In this document: in pieces, positions 1 through 8,390 of the stretch | Layout of the letters: each line of letters opens with the position of its first letter | Numbering within the stretch: the stretch's first letter is position 1 | Source of the DNA: Gillisia lutea | Lineage (GTDB): Bacteria > Bacteroidota > Bacteroidia > Flavobacteriales > Flavobacteriaceae | NCBI RefSeq assembly: GCF_021568705.1 | Contig: NZ_JAKGTH010000011.1 | Coordinates: forward strand, 62,001 to 126,000 | DNA length: 64,000 bases | Direction of reading: 5' to 3' | The notes under the pieces: generated by a model | Told to the model about the DNA's origin: nothing | Database searches by the model: none | Seen by the model: only the letters and a program-made list of their open reading frames with translations | Translations under genes and position numbers: made by a program

Positions 1-1211
1 TTATAAAGCACTTCCACACTTCCACTAGCAATACTATTATGAATTAAGATCAAGTTTTTGATCTCTTCCTGAAAATTTTCGTTTTCATAATCGGAATAGA
101 AGATAGTTGGATAACCATCATGCGTTAAAATATATGCATACGCCTTCATTTTATTTTCAGAAGAAATATTATTATCCTCATTGCTATCCTTTTCAGTATC
201 GTGATTAGCTACAAATGTTACGGCTTTATCGGGATAGGTTTTTCGTAGCATGTCTTTTGATAGATAGTTAAGATCGTTATGGCGGTCGAATGCTTCTTCC
301 ATTTTATAGAAACATGCAAAATCGAAAGCTGCCGATCCCGATTCTTCTACCCATTTTTTCAGAACATCTCCATTTCCATCATAGTTTTCACCTACAGAAA
401 AACCGCCTACTTCATCTAACCAGGCCTTCACAACCCACGGCTCGAATCCTTTAACGTAGTCGAATCTCCAGCCATCAAATCCCATTACATTTTTGTAATA
501 CTTAGCTACAGAATTCTCATCCTTCCATAGCCACTTTTGCACACGCTCTTGATCATGACAAACGTCTTGCTCATCATAGAATAAGTTCCCTGAATCACTC
601 TCGTGGATATCGTTGGGGTGATAATCTTTGTAGCTCCTGTTAAACATTCCGGATGCATTTCCATGAGTTTCATCAAAGAGTGTATAAGTTTGTTTATCTC
701 TATATGGGTTGTATTCACTACCTCCACCTGAATTATGATTTAACACGATATCAGCTATCACTTCCAAATCTTTAGCATGTGCCGAAGCGATTAATGTTTC
801 TAGTTGTTCTCGGGTACCAAATCGGGTAGGGAGTGTTCCCTGTTGGAAATATTCTCCAAAGTCGAAATAATCAGAAGGATCATATCCCATTGAATATCCA
901 CCGGACTGTCCTTTGGTAGCTACTGGAAGCCATAAACGGTCTATACCCGCTTCTGCCCATCCATCTACTTTAGTATTTAGAATGTTCCACCATTCTCCTC
1001 GGGGCTCTACATCCCAGTAAAAAGTTTGCATCATAACTCCAGATCCATTTTTGTAGTCTGAAAGGTTTATTGCAATCGGCTCAGCTGGCGTAGGAGTCTC
1101 CCCGCTAGGAGTATCATCGGTTGTATCTACCGCAGGGTCGCTATCACTAGAACACGAATTGAGGCTGAACACAGCTAAGAATGCAGCACATAAGATTATA
1201 TTTTTTTTCAT
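1..1211 (-). CDS. GH13 alpha-amylase, secreted lipoprotein (3' end cut by window edge)
   Basis: Hydrolyses internal alpha-1,4 bonds of starch or maltodextrin, probably at the cell surface. I translated it by hand from an ATG at 1211; it stays open for 402 codons to the window edge, so the C-terminus is missing. A lipoprotein signal ends in LNSC with Cys20, followed by a Ser/Asp/Thr/Pro-rich linker. Family GH13 regions are visible: DIVLNH (154-159), GWRFD with the expected nucleophile Asp251, SVGEN with acid/base Glu275, and ANHD with Asp338. It is the last gene of the leftward susC-susD-susE arm, so its product should act on glucan bound by those proteins. A 14-bp inverted repeat separates it from susE and may tune its expression. 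The sequence type resembles the small Bacteroidota/plant-like amylases that start with MMQTFYWD. Confidence 0.93.
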   Translation of the reverse strand, partial: MKKNIILCAAFLAVFSLNSCSSDSDPAVDTTDDTPSGETPTPAEPIAINLSDYKNGSGVMMQTFYWDVEPRGEWWNILNTKVDGWAEAGIDRLWLPVATKGQSGGYSMGYDPSDYFDFGEYFQQGTLPTRFGTREQLETLIASAHAKDLEVIADIVLNHNSGGGSEYNPYRDKQTYTLFDETHGNASGMFNRSYKDYHPNDIHESDSGNLFYDEQDVCHDQERVQKWLWKDENSVAKYYKNVMGFDGWRFDYVKGFEPWVVKAWLDEVGGFSVGENYDGNGDVLKKWVEESGSAAFDFACFYKMEEAFDRHNDLNYLSKDMLRKTYPDKAVTFVANHDTEKDSNEDNNISSENKMKAYAYILTHDGYPTIFYSDYENENFQEEIKNLILIHNSIASGSVEVLY

Positions 1212-1234
1212 AATTGTTGAGGTTTTAAAAATCA

Positions 1235-1304
1235 AAAAGCTGTCTAATTTGGAACAATGACAACCAGTGATTACCGTTATCTCTGAACCTATTAGACAGC
1301 TTTT
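1235..1304 (-). terminator. Long-loop hairpin between susE-like gene and amylase
   Basis: A perfect 14-bp inverted repeat: AAAAGCTGTCTAAT at 1235-1248 and its complement at 1291-1304, with a 42-nt loop. Read on the minus strand the second arm runs into a T-rich stretch, so it could act as a partial terminator that reduces read-through from the susE-like gene into the amylase gene. The long loop makes it a weaker candidate than a canonical terminator; an mRNA-processing or stabilising hairpin is equally possible. Confidence 0.45.
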
Positions 1305-1322
1305 GAAAGGTTTAGGTTTTGA

Positions 1323-2462
1323 TTACTCTGTTACCGGTACAGGGATAAAAATATATCTACCAGTTATATCATTAAACCATACGTTGTAAACTCCTTCTTC
1401 GGTTACAATATCTCCACCAGAAACTCCTTGACCGCTAGGGAAAGGACCTGCCCATCCCATATCCCATGCAAGGTTGGCTCTAAATTTAGCATTAGCTCCA
1501 TTTAGCTCCACGTTTTGTGCATTCCAGATATGAGCATCTATAGAAGATGGAGTCATTTGAATATCCGGAGTAGGATTGTCATCTCCAGGCCATCCTACAG
1601 TTGTTCCGTCCCCAACTATACCAATCACATCATAAGTAGCTGCTCCACTGGCATCATAAGGTTCGAAAGTATAAGTTAATTCGTCAATATTTACAGTTAA
1701 ACTGTAGTAACCTGCAGTTGCTACATCAAAATTAGCTGGATCAGGGTCATCTTCAGTTTCTCTGTATTGTAAAGAGTTACCATCTTTACCATAGCTTGGT
1801 GCCCATGCTTGTCCAGCAACTAATTTGAATGAACCTACCTTGAATTTACCTGTGAAATAGTACACATTAGGATCTTCAGAATCTCTGAACATAGGTGTGT
1901 TATTATTATTCGGGTTCCATCCAGCTGCAGTAGCATCTCCAACAAGGTATAATTGTTTTGGAGCTGCTTCAACTTCTCCTTCAGGTAAAACTAAAGTAAG
2001 AGATTTAACTTCAGAAGTTTCATTTAAACCATTACCTCCATCACTACCGGCATAAGCATATACTCTAAAGTATACCATGCCAGTATTAGGAAGATCAGTT
2101 TCCGCATCAGCATCTAAGCCTGCATCCTCTGCAAGGGTCATCATCTGACTAACTTTAACTGCGAAGTTATTCTCTCCCGTTGCGCCAAGCACATCGAAAC
2201 TTGTAAAATCTGCATCAGCAGAACCTTGTAGTTCATAAGTAATGTTGGTAGGAACATCAAAATCTACAGTGTTCCATACAAATCGTTCGGCGATATTTCC
2301 TGATGTAGCAGGAGTAAGAACGTAAGAATCGTTAAAACTGTTTACAAAACTGATTCCTTCGGGGTCAGGTTGCGCTATAAATACCACATCATCGTCGCTG
2401 GTACATGAATTTAAGCTAAGCATTGCTACAAAGGCAAATAATAAAATTGATAGTTTCTTCAT
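1323..2462 (-). CDS. SusE/SusF-like outer-membrane starch-binding lipoprotein
   Basis: A 379-residue surface lipoprotein expected to bind starch or maltodextrin next to the SusCD complex. The signal peptide ends in a lipobox with Cys20 (SLNSC). The N-terminal part (about 25-165) looks like a SusE immunoglobulin-like domain, with the typical opening after the lipobox and a long Asn/Asp-rich strand pattern. Two C-terminal carbohydrate-binding modules follow, each with an aromatic-rich core: one around 170-265 starting QLYLVGDATAAGWNP, one around 278-375 with VGWPGDDN and WDMGWAGPFP. It lies 16 bp downstream of susD and upstream of the amylase in the same orientation. Assignment to SusE/F type is by architecture and position; the exact glycan is inferred from the neighbouring alpha-glucan enzymes. 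Confidence 0.87.
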   Translation of the reverse strand: MKKLSILLFAFVAMLSLNSCTSDDDVVFIAQPDPEGISFVNSFNDSYVLTPATSGNIAERFVWNTVDFDVPTNITYELQGSADADFTSFDVLGATGENNFAVKVSQMMTLAEDAGLDADAETDLPNTGMVYFRVYAYAGSDGGNGLNETSEVKSLTLVLPEGEVEAAPKQLYLVGDATAAGWNPNNNNTPMFRDSEDPNVYYFTGKFKVGSFKLVAGQAWAPSYGKDGNSLQYRETEDDPDPANFDVATAGYYSLTVNIDELTYTFEPYDASGAATYDVIGIVGDGTTVGWPGDDNPTPDIQMTPSSIDAHIWNAQNVELNGANAKFRANLAWDMGWAGPFPSGQGVSGGDIVTEEGVYNVWFNDITGRYIFIPVPVTE

Positions 2463-2478
2463 TTTATTTTTTTTAGTA

Positions 2479-4074
2479 TTAGTATCCTGTATTTTGAGTT
2501 AAATTGGTATTCACTCCTAGATCTGAAGAAGGAATAGGGAATATATTTCTATAAGACTGGGTTGTGCTTCCTTGTGGTACACCACCTTTAAAAGCCCAGA
2601 TTCCATTCTCTGTAAATTGATTAAAACGAATTAGATCTGTTCTTCTGTGAGCTTCCCAATATAATTCTCGAGCTCTTTCTTTAAGAATGAAATCTAATGT
2701 AAGTGCAGAGGAAGAAATATTTCCACTGGTACCGTCATACGCACGTTCACGTAATTCATTTACATATGTTAAGGCCTGGCTTGTGCTTCCGCCTCCACCT
2801 CTTAGAACAGCTTCAGCATACATAAGATAAGCATCGGCAAGTCTGAACATTGGGAAATCGGTATCAGGGAAATCTCCTGTTGGATCTTTTCCTGCAGTTC
2901 CGTTTACATCTACGTTCTTGTACTTTGCAACGGCATAACCATCAGTAAAGGTAGAAATGTTATTGATCACTTTATTCTGTCCGTCTGAGTGCAACAGTGC
3001 ACGTGAATCTTCAGAATCCTCAGGATTAGGGAAGTTATCTACAAATTGTTGAGTAGTTCTTAAACCAGCCCATCCACTGCTCACTCCAAAATCTTCAGGA
3101 ACCATAGTTCCACCAATTGCAGCATGAATAATAAATGTCATACCACCATAAGATTGAGTTTCTAATCCGTCGAAAGTAATAGGGAAGATCACTTCATCCT
3201 GAGCTCCATTTACATCATTATCGGCTAAAAATAGTTTTTGATAGTCTGGTGTAATAGTATATCCAGCATCAATTACTTTAGAGGTATAAGTAATTACATC
3301 GCTATAGCGAGGAGTACCGGTATAAACTTCAGCATTAATATAAAGTTTAGAAAGTAACATCCACACTGCTGCCTGATCGGCACGACCGTATTGGTTGCTT
3401 CTAGCTGCAGCTATTTCGCCTTCGATAGAAAGCAATTCACTTTCTATATAAGAGAATAGATCGCTTCTCTGAATTTGCTCTGGAAGAAAAGCTCCAATTG
3501 GATCTTCTTCAGTTACAAAAGGAGGGTTTCCGAACATATCTAATGCATGGTAGTAACTTAATGCTCTTAAGAACTTCGCTTCAGCACGGTATTCTGTAAT
3601 AGTAGCTTTTAGTTCCGAATCTACACCACGGGCATCTAAAGCAGCTTCTTCTGTTTGACGTAAAAATTCATTTGTTAAAGCTACCTCATACATAATTCTA
3701 CTGTAAATGGTTCTAATGAACTCATTTCCAGAGGTCCAGTTTTGTGAGTGAAGATCTTTTATCGTACCGTCGTTCCATCCAATTACGGCTTCATCGGTAG
3801 TTAATTCCTGCATCATGAAGTATAACCTCATATAGCTTGAAAATCCTTCATCTAAACCGGCAAGATCTGGTTGCCCGGCAGGTCCTTGCTGTCCGCTTAA
3901 GGAGAATCCTGCATACAGTTTTGCTAAAAATAATTGGTACGACTCTGGATTATCAAAAACAGAAGCAGAGGTCTGTCTACTGTCTTCCGGAGATAATTCT
4001 AGATCGTCCTGACATGACACAAATAATAGTGTACAAAAGAAGACAACTAAGAATGGTCTGAATTTATTATACAT
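2479..4074 (-). CDS. SusD/RagB family outer-membrane glycan-binding lipoprotein
   Basis: A 531-residue SusD-type lid protein that sits on the SusC channel and captures oligosaccharides at the cell surface. The signal peptide ends in FVSC with Cys21, followed by QDDLELSPED, a usual SusD start. The body is helical with the TPR-like pattern of the family (for example FLRALSYYHALDMFGNPPFV near 168-188). The C-terminal SusD/RagB region includes FRLADAYLMYAEAVLR and ERARELYWEAHRRTDLIRF, strongly conserved in the family. It lies 28 bp downstream of susC, the invariant order in these loci. Specificity for maltodextrins is inferred from context. Confidence 0.96.
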   Translation of the reverse strand: MYNKFRPFLVVFFCTLLFVSCQDDLELSPEDSRQTSASVFDNPESYQLFLAKLYAGFSLSGQQGPAGQPDLAGLDEGFSSYMRLYFMMQELTTDEAVIGWNDGTIKDLHSQNWTSGNEFIRTIYSRIMYEVALTNEFLRQTEEAALDARGVDSELKATITEYRAEAKFLRALSYYHALDMFGNPPFVTEEDPIGAFLPEQIQRSDLFSYIESELLSIEGEIAAARSNQYGRADQAAVWMLLSKLYINAEVYTGTPRYSDVITYTSKVIDAGYTITPDYQKLFLADNDVNGAQDEVIFPITFDGLETQSYGGMTFIIHAAIGGTMVPEDFGVSSGWAGLRTTQQFVDNFPNPEDSEDSRALLHSDGQNKVINNISTFTDGYAVAKYKNVDVNGTAGKDPTGDFPDTDFPMFRLADAYLMYAEAVLRGGGGSTSQALTYVNELRERAYDGTSGNISSSALTLDFILKERARELYWEAHRRTDLIRFNQFTENGIWAFKGGVPQGSTTQSYRNIFPIPSSDLGVNTNLTQNTGY

Positions 4075-4102
4075 AATTTTATTTTTTAAATTTTCTTTAT
4101 TT

Positions 4103-7018
4103 CTAAAATGCGAAGTTTAAACCTAAAACTACATTTTTGATTCTAGGGTAGAAATTGTTATCAATTCCACTGCTTATTTCCGGGTCTAATCCATCATAAT
4201 CAGTAATCGTAAATAGGTTAGTACCAGTCAAGCTAGCTCTAAAATCTACTTTTTCTCCCGGAATTAAATATCCAATAGAAACGTTATCTAATCTTACAAA
4301 ATCAGCTCTTTGCACATAATAGTCTGAGAACAACTGGTTTTCCTGAAAATTCGTTTCTAATACATTAGCATTCAGATTTGAGTAGTAATCTTGAGGAGTA
4401 ACTGTTCCTGCTCCTACAAACCCGTTACCAGATTGAGTGTTGTTATAAACGTAATTTCCAAAGTTTCCTCTGAAGGTAAAACTTAGATCTAAGTTCTTGT
4501 AATTAAGCGTGTTTGTAAGTCCCATATAGAAATCAGGAGTTCCTTTTTTGTAAGCCTGCTTGTCAGCTTCAGTAATTTGGTTATCTCCATTCACATCAAC
4601 ATAAGCACCTTCTATAGGTTGTCCTGCTTCGTTATAAACCTGACGGTATACAAAGAAAGTTGAAGGGTCAAATCCTTTTTTCCAAAGTTGAATGTTATTA
4701 CCTACACCTCCAGAAATCCCTCCTTGTGGAATAAAGTAGTTAGGATCATTTCCTAAAGAAAGCTTAGTTACTTCTAAATCTTGAAAAGTAATGTTGTAAT
4801 TCACATTCCAGTTAAAATCTTCTTTTTCAATAATAGCAGCATCTAATCCAACTTCAATACCACGGCTTACAGTTTCTCCTACGTTCGTAGTAAGTAAATC
4901 TGAAAGGTTTGCTCCTGCTGGAACAGGTACTGTAGCCAAAAGATCTTGAGTTTGACGGTAATAAGCATCTACGCTACCAGTAAGTCTATTTTGAAAGAAT
5001 CCAAAATCTAAACCTGCGTTGTAAGTTTGAAGTTCTTCCCATTTCAGGTTTTCATCAAATTCTTCAGGTCTAAGAGTTCCAATAAAGTTGTTTCCAAATT
5101 GAACGTTGGCTCCATTTAAACTAGGTGAGTAAACACCTAAATAGCCATAATTGCTCGCTATTTCCTGGTTTCCGGTTACCCCGTAGCCTGCACGTAGTTT
5201 TAAGTTAGAAAAAACTCCGGAATTTTCCATGAAAGATTCATTCATTATTTTCCAACCAATGGAAACTGAAGGAAATCCACTCCATCTATTATCTTTATTG
5301 AATCTTGAAGAACCATCATAACGGTAACTTGCTGAGATCAAATATTTATCGGCAATATCAAAGCTTGCTCTGGCAAAATACGATTCCAAAGAGTTCCTAT
5401 CCTTCACGGGAAAAGGGAATACCAGTTCATTACTTTGTGTGTAATTACTGTTGCTAGAAATAAAGTATTCCTGAAAAGAGTGCCCAGCTGTTAAATCTAC
5501 ATTTGTATTTATAGCCTCTACATCTTTCTTGTAATTAAAGAAGAAATCCAACAACGTGTTACGGTTCAATCCGTAATAGTTATTTTCGAAATCAACATCC
5601 TGATTGTTAGCTGCAGAAGTTACCGGTCTAGTTTCATGACCTTCCAATTCAGCATAATCGATACCTGCATTTAAGTTGAATTTTAATTCAGGTAAGAAAG
5701 AAAATCGGTAGTCGAAATTAATGTTGCTGATATTTCTTTTGCTTGTTGAATTATTTTTGCGTTGAAGCAATAAAGCTACAGGGTTTCTGGTAGCTTGTTG
5801 TTGTTGCTGAGTTGGAGAAGTCTTGAATTCAAAGAATCCATCGAAATAACTTCCCGGTTCATAAACGTTTTGAGTTGGATCGAAGGCTACAGCAGCTCCA
5901 ATTGCACCTTGATCGGCATAATGATTTTTATCTAAAATCCCTTTAGAGTTTAAAGTGATCTTTAAATTATTGTCGAAAAGGTTTTGAGTTAAGGTAAGAT
6001 TTAACGCATTACGCTCATAAAGGTCAGTTTTTAAAACTCCTTGCTGATCGGTATGGTTTAAGTTTACTCTATATGTAAAATTTTCAAATCCTTGTTGTGC
6101 AGTTATATTGTGAATTGCACCTACTGCAGTCTGGTAAATTTTATCCTGCCAGTCGGTATCTGCATCTCCTAATAAAGAAGGATCAGTTCCAGGTGTGTTT
6201 TCTACAATATTTCTAAATTCGGCAGCATTTAACACATCTACCTTTCCTGCCACTTCACCTACTGAAGCTTTAAGATCATAGGTCATAGCGAAGTCCGATC
6301 CTAAATTACCTTTTTTGGTGGTAATAAGAATAACTCCATTAGATGCTCTTGAACCGTAAATAGATGTTGCAGCTGCATCCTTAAGAATTACAAAATCTTC
6401 AATTTCGTTAGGGTTAATAGCATTTAACTGACTTCTCACCCCTTGAACACCACGTTGATCTAATGGAATTCCATCTACCACAATAAGAGGAGAGTTATTA
6501 GCAGATAAAGACGATCCTCCACGAATACGTATTTCAGATCCTCCACCTGGTTCGCTACCGGCAGTAATTCTAACTCCTGCAGATTTACCAGATATAAGTT
6601 GTTCAGGAGAAATTACTGCTCCCTGATTAAATTTTTCCTGATCGATTTTTTCCACCGCTCCTGTTGCGTCTTGCTTCGAGGTAGAACCATATCCTATAAG
6701 AACGACTTCTTCAAGAGCTGCTTGGCTCTCATCCATTTGAATATTCAAAGTATTCTGACCTTGATATGCGATCTCTTTAGTAGTGAACCCTAAGAAAGAA
6801 AAAACCAGTACATCAGAATTAGAAACGTTGTTAAGCGTATAGTTACCATCAAAATCGGTAGTAGTTCCGTTCGTAGTTCCCTTGATAATGATATTTACCC
6901 CGGGAATTGGTAGACCGGTCGCACTTTCGGTGACACTACCGCTGACACTTTGTTGGGCAAAAAAGCTCATTGGCAGCATAAAGAGCAAGATCAACGAACT
7001 TTTAAATAATGTTTTCAT
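4103..7018 (-). CDS. SusC/RagA family TonB-dependent outer-membrane transporter
   Basis: A 971-residue TonB-dependent channel importing maltooligosaccharides into the periplasm. A signal peptide ends near FFAQQ. A carboxypeptidase-regulatory-like domain follows (about 24-100, with GLPIPGVNIIIKGT and TDFDGNYTL), then the plug domain (about 115-240, with GYGSTSKQDATGAV, IRIRGGSSL and NSPLIVVDGIPL) and a beta-barrel that ends in an aromatic residue (GLNFAF), the usual outer-membrane insertion signal. It is the first gene of the leftward operon. The LacI-type operator at 7127-7142 lies about 110 bp upstream, so the divergent regulator probably controls it. Confidence 0.97.
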   Translation of the reverse strand: MKTLFKSSLILLFMLPMSFFAQQSVSGSVTESATGLPIPGVNIIIKGTTNGTTTDFDGNYTLNNVSNSDVLVFSFLGFTTKEIAYQGQNTLNIQMDESQAALEEVVLIGYGSTSKQDATGAVEKIDQEKFNQGAVISPEQLISGKSAGVRITAGSEPGGGSEIRIRGGSSLSANNSPLIVVDGIPLDQRGVQGVRSQLNAINPNEIEDFVILKDAAATSIYGSRASNGVILITTKKGNLGSDFAMTYDLKASVGEVAGKVDVLNAAEFRNIVENTPGTDPSLLGDADTDWQDKIYQTAVGAIHNITAQQGFENFTYRVNLNHTDQQGVLKTDLYERNALNLTLTQNLFDNNLKITLNSKGILDKNHYADQGAIGAAVAFDPTQNVYEPGSYFDGFFEFKTSPTQQQQQATRNPVALLLQRKNNSTSKRNISNINFDYRFSFLPELKFNLNAGIDYAELEGHETRPVTSAANNQDVDFENNYYGLNRNTLLDFFFNYKKDVEAINTNVDLTAGHSFQEYFISSNSNYTQSNELVFPFPVKDRNSLESYFARASFDIADKYLISASYRYDGSSRFNKDNRWSGFPSVSIGWKIMNESFMENSGVFSNLKLRAGYGVTGNQEIASNYGYLGVYSPSLNGANVQFGNNFIGTLRPEEFDENLKWEELQTYNAGLDFGFFQNRLTGSVDAYYRQTQDLLATVPVPAGANLSDLLTTNVGETVSRGIEVGLDAAIIEKEDFNWNVNYNITFQDLEVTKLSLGNDPNYFIPQGGISGGVGNNIQLWKKGFDPSTFFVYRQVYNEAGQPIEGAYVDVNGDNQITEADKQAYKKGTPDFYMGLTNTLNYKNLDLSFTFRGNFGNYVYNNTQSGNGFVGAGTVTPQDYYSNLNANVLETNFQENQLFSDYYVQRADFVRLDNVSIGYLIPGEKVDFRASLTGTNLFTITDYDGLDPEISSGIDNNFYPRIKNVVLGLNFAF

Positions 7019-7126
7019 AAATTTTTCAATTAGTTAGACTAAATTTTAACTTTATATTCTCACTTCCAGTTGTTAAAAGTATGTAAAATCTTAGTTAACT
7101 TTTTGGGAGATTGCATGAATACTGGT

Positions 7127-7142
7127 ACGAAAACGTTTTCGT
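7127..7142. promoter_or_regulatory. LacI-family operator palindrome
   Basis: A perfect 16-bp palindrome, ACGAAAACGTTTTCGT, with the central CG typical of LacI/GalR-family operators. It lies in the 216-bp divergent spacer between susC and the lacI-type gene, about 93 bp before the regulator start and 109 bp before the susC start. The position predicts control of susCD-amylase and probably autoregulation. Confidence 0.8.
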
Positions 7143-7175
7143 GTTGAAAACTTTTTTAAAATGCCATGTGTGCAG

Positions 7176-7183
7176 TAATTTTG
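7176..7183 (+). promoter_or_regulatory. Candidate -7 element for the lacI-type gene
   Basis: TAATTTTG matches the Bacteroidota -7 consensus TAnnTTTG and lies 51 bp before the regulator ATG. I see no clear TTTG -33 element at the expected spacing, so the promoter call is tentative. Confidence 0.4.
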
Positions 7184-7234
7184 TGATATTTTTACCAAAT
7201 ACTTAAAAATTGCCTTCGAATTTGAATTATATCC

Positions 7235-8257
7235 ATGAAGAAAAAATTAACATTAAAACAAATAGCCCGAGAATTAGACGTTTCTGTATCGACCGTTTCA
7301 AAGGCTTTACGTGATAGTGCAGAGATAAGTGAAGATACAAGGCAGAAGATAAAGGCTTTTGCTAAACTTTATAATTATAAGCCTAATAATATAGCTTTAA
7401 GCCTTAAAAATAGGAAGACTAAAACTATTGGAGTTATCATACCTGAAATCGTACATCACTTTTTTACTACTGTAATTAGTGGAATAGAGCAGGTAGCTAA
7501 CGAGCGTGGTTACCATGTAATTATATGTATGTCAAACAATTCATTTGACAAGGAAGTTATTAATATGGAGTTGTTGGCAAATGGTAGTACCGATGGATTT
7601 ATTATCTCGGTAGCTAAGGAAACGCAGCAAAAACAGGATTATCACCATTTAAATGAAGTCGTAAATCAAGGGATGCCATTAGTGATGTTCGACAGGGTTA
7701 TAGATGAAATAAATTGCGATAAGGTAATAATAGACGATACTATTGGTGCTAAAAAAGCGGTGCAGAAACTTATAGATCTGGGTAGTAAGAATATTGGAAT
7801 TATTACCACGGTAGATTACGTTAGTGTAGGTAAATTGCGTACCGAAGGATACTATAAAGCCTTGAGAGAAAATAATATAGAAGTAAACGAAGACCTTATT
7901 TTAAGAGTAGAAGATTTTGATAGGAGTGAAGAGGAAATTAAAGCATTTCTATCTCAAAGAAAAGTAGATGGTTTATTTGCTGTAAATGAACATTTTGCCA
8001 TTTATGCTATAAAAGCAGTTCAGGAACAGGGATTAAAAGTACCTGAGGATGTTTCCGTGATAGGTTTTACTGATGGAGAACTCTCTAAACAGTTTATGCC
8101 AAGTCTAACAACGGTTAGTCAGCATGGAGCGGAAATGGGTGCCCAGGCTGCCAGACTTCTTATCAGAAAATTGGAGAATACAGAAATGGAGGAGGGGCCT
8201 CACCAAACTATAATAATTGAAACCGGATTGGTAGAACGAAATTCTACAAAACATTAA
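7235..8257 (+). CDS. LacI-family transcriptional regulator of the alpha-glucan locus
   Basis: A 340-residue LacI/GalR-type repressor or activator, expected to sense maltose or a related sugar and bind the palindrome at 7127-7142. The N-terminal helix-turn-helix is clear (LTLKQIARELDVSVSTVSKALRD split over residues 5-27), followed by the hinge helix (YNYKPNNIALSLKNRKT) and a periplasmic-binding-protein-like effector domain from TIGVIIPEI (about 67) to the end, with ADGLFAVNE-type and DVSVIGFTDGELS segments. It is divergent from susC and upstream of the transporter and phosphorylase genes, the position of MalR-type regulators in flavobacterial maltose loci. Sugar ligand is inferred from context only. 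Confidence 0.93.
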   Translation: MKKKLTLKQIARELDVSVSTVSKALRDSAEISEDTRQKIKAFAKLYNYKPNNIALSLKNRKTKTIGVIIPEIVHHFFTTVISGIEQVANERGYHVIICMSNNSFDKEVINMELLANGSTDGFIISVAKETQQKQDYHHLNEVVNQGMPLVMFDRVIDEINCDKVIIDDTIGAKKAVQKLIDLGSKNIGIITTVDYVSVGKLRTEGYYKALRENNIEVNEDLILRVEDFDRSEEEIKAFLSQRKVDGLFAVNEHFAIYAIKAVQEQGLKVPEDVSVIGFTDGELSKQFMPSLTTVSQHGAEMGAQAARLLIRKLENTEMEEGPHQTIIIETGLVERNSTKH

Positions 8258-8259
8258 TT

Positions 8260-8366
8260 TAACTTTGCGCTTTTAAAAAAATACATATCTTTACCGCCTT
8301 ATAATACCTGTCAAAACTGATATTTTCACTTCCGTTAATACGTTTTGACAAGACATCGTGCTTGTC
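8260..8366 (+). promoter_or_regulatory. Candidate promoter and structured leader of the transporter operon
   Basis: TAACTTTG at 8260-8267 fits the TAnnTTTG -7 consensus, giving a leader of about 115 nt. In that leader TGTCAAAAC (8309-8317) pairs perfectly with GTTTTGACA (8342-8350), and GACAAG (8347-8352) pairs with CTTGTC (8361-8366). The two stems share bases 8347-8350, so they exclude each other. The pairing is seen directly; any switching role is inference. Confidence 0.35.
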
Positions 8367-8390
8367 GTAGTAGTAAAAAAATTATACGAT

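Noticed and set aside
8358-8390. GTG at 8358 as start of the sugar transporter
   Set aside because: Adds 11 residues not like the family and lies in a leader hairpin; ATG 8391 fits the conserved RTLSFWEIW start.
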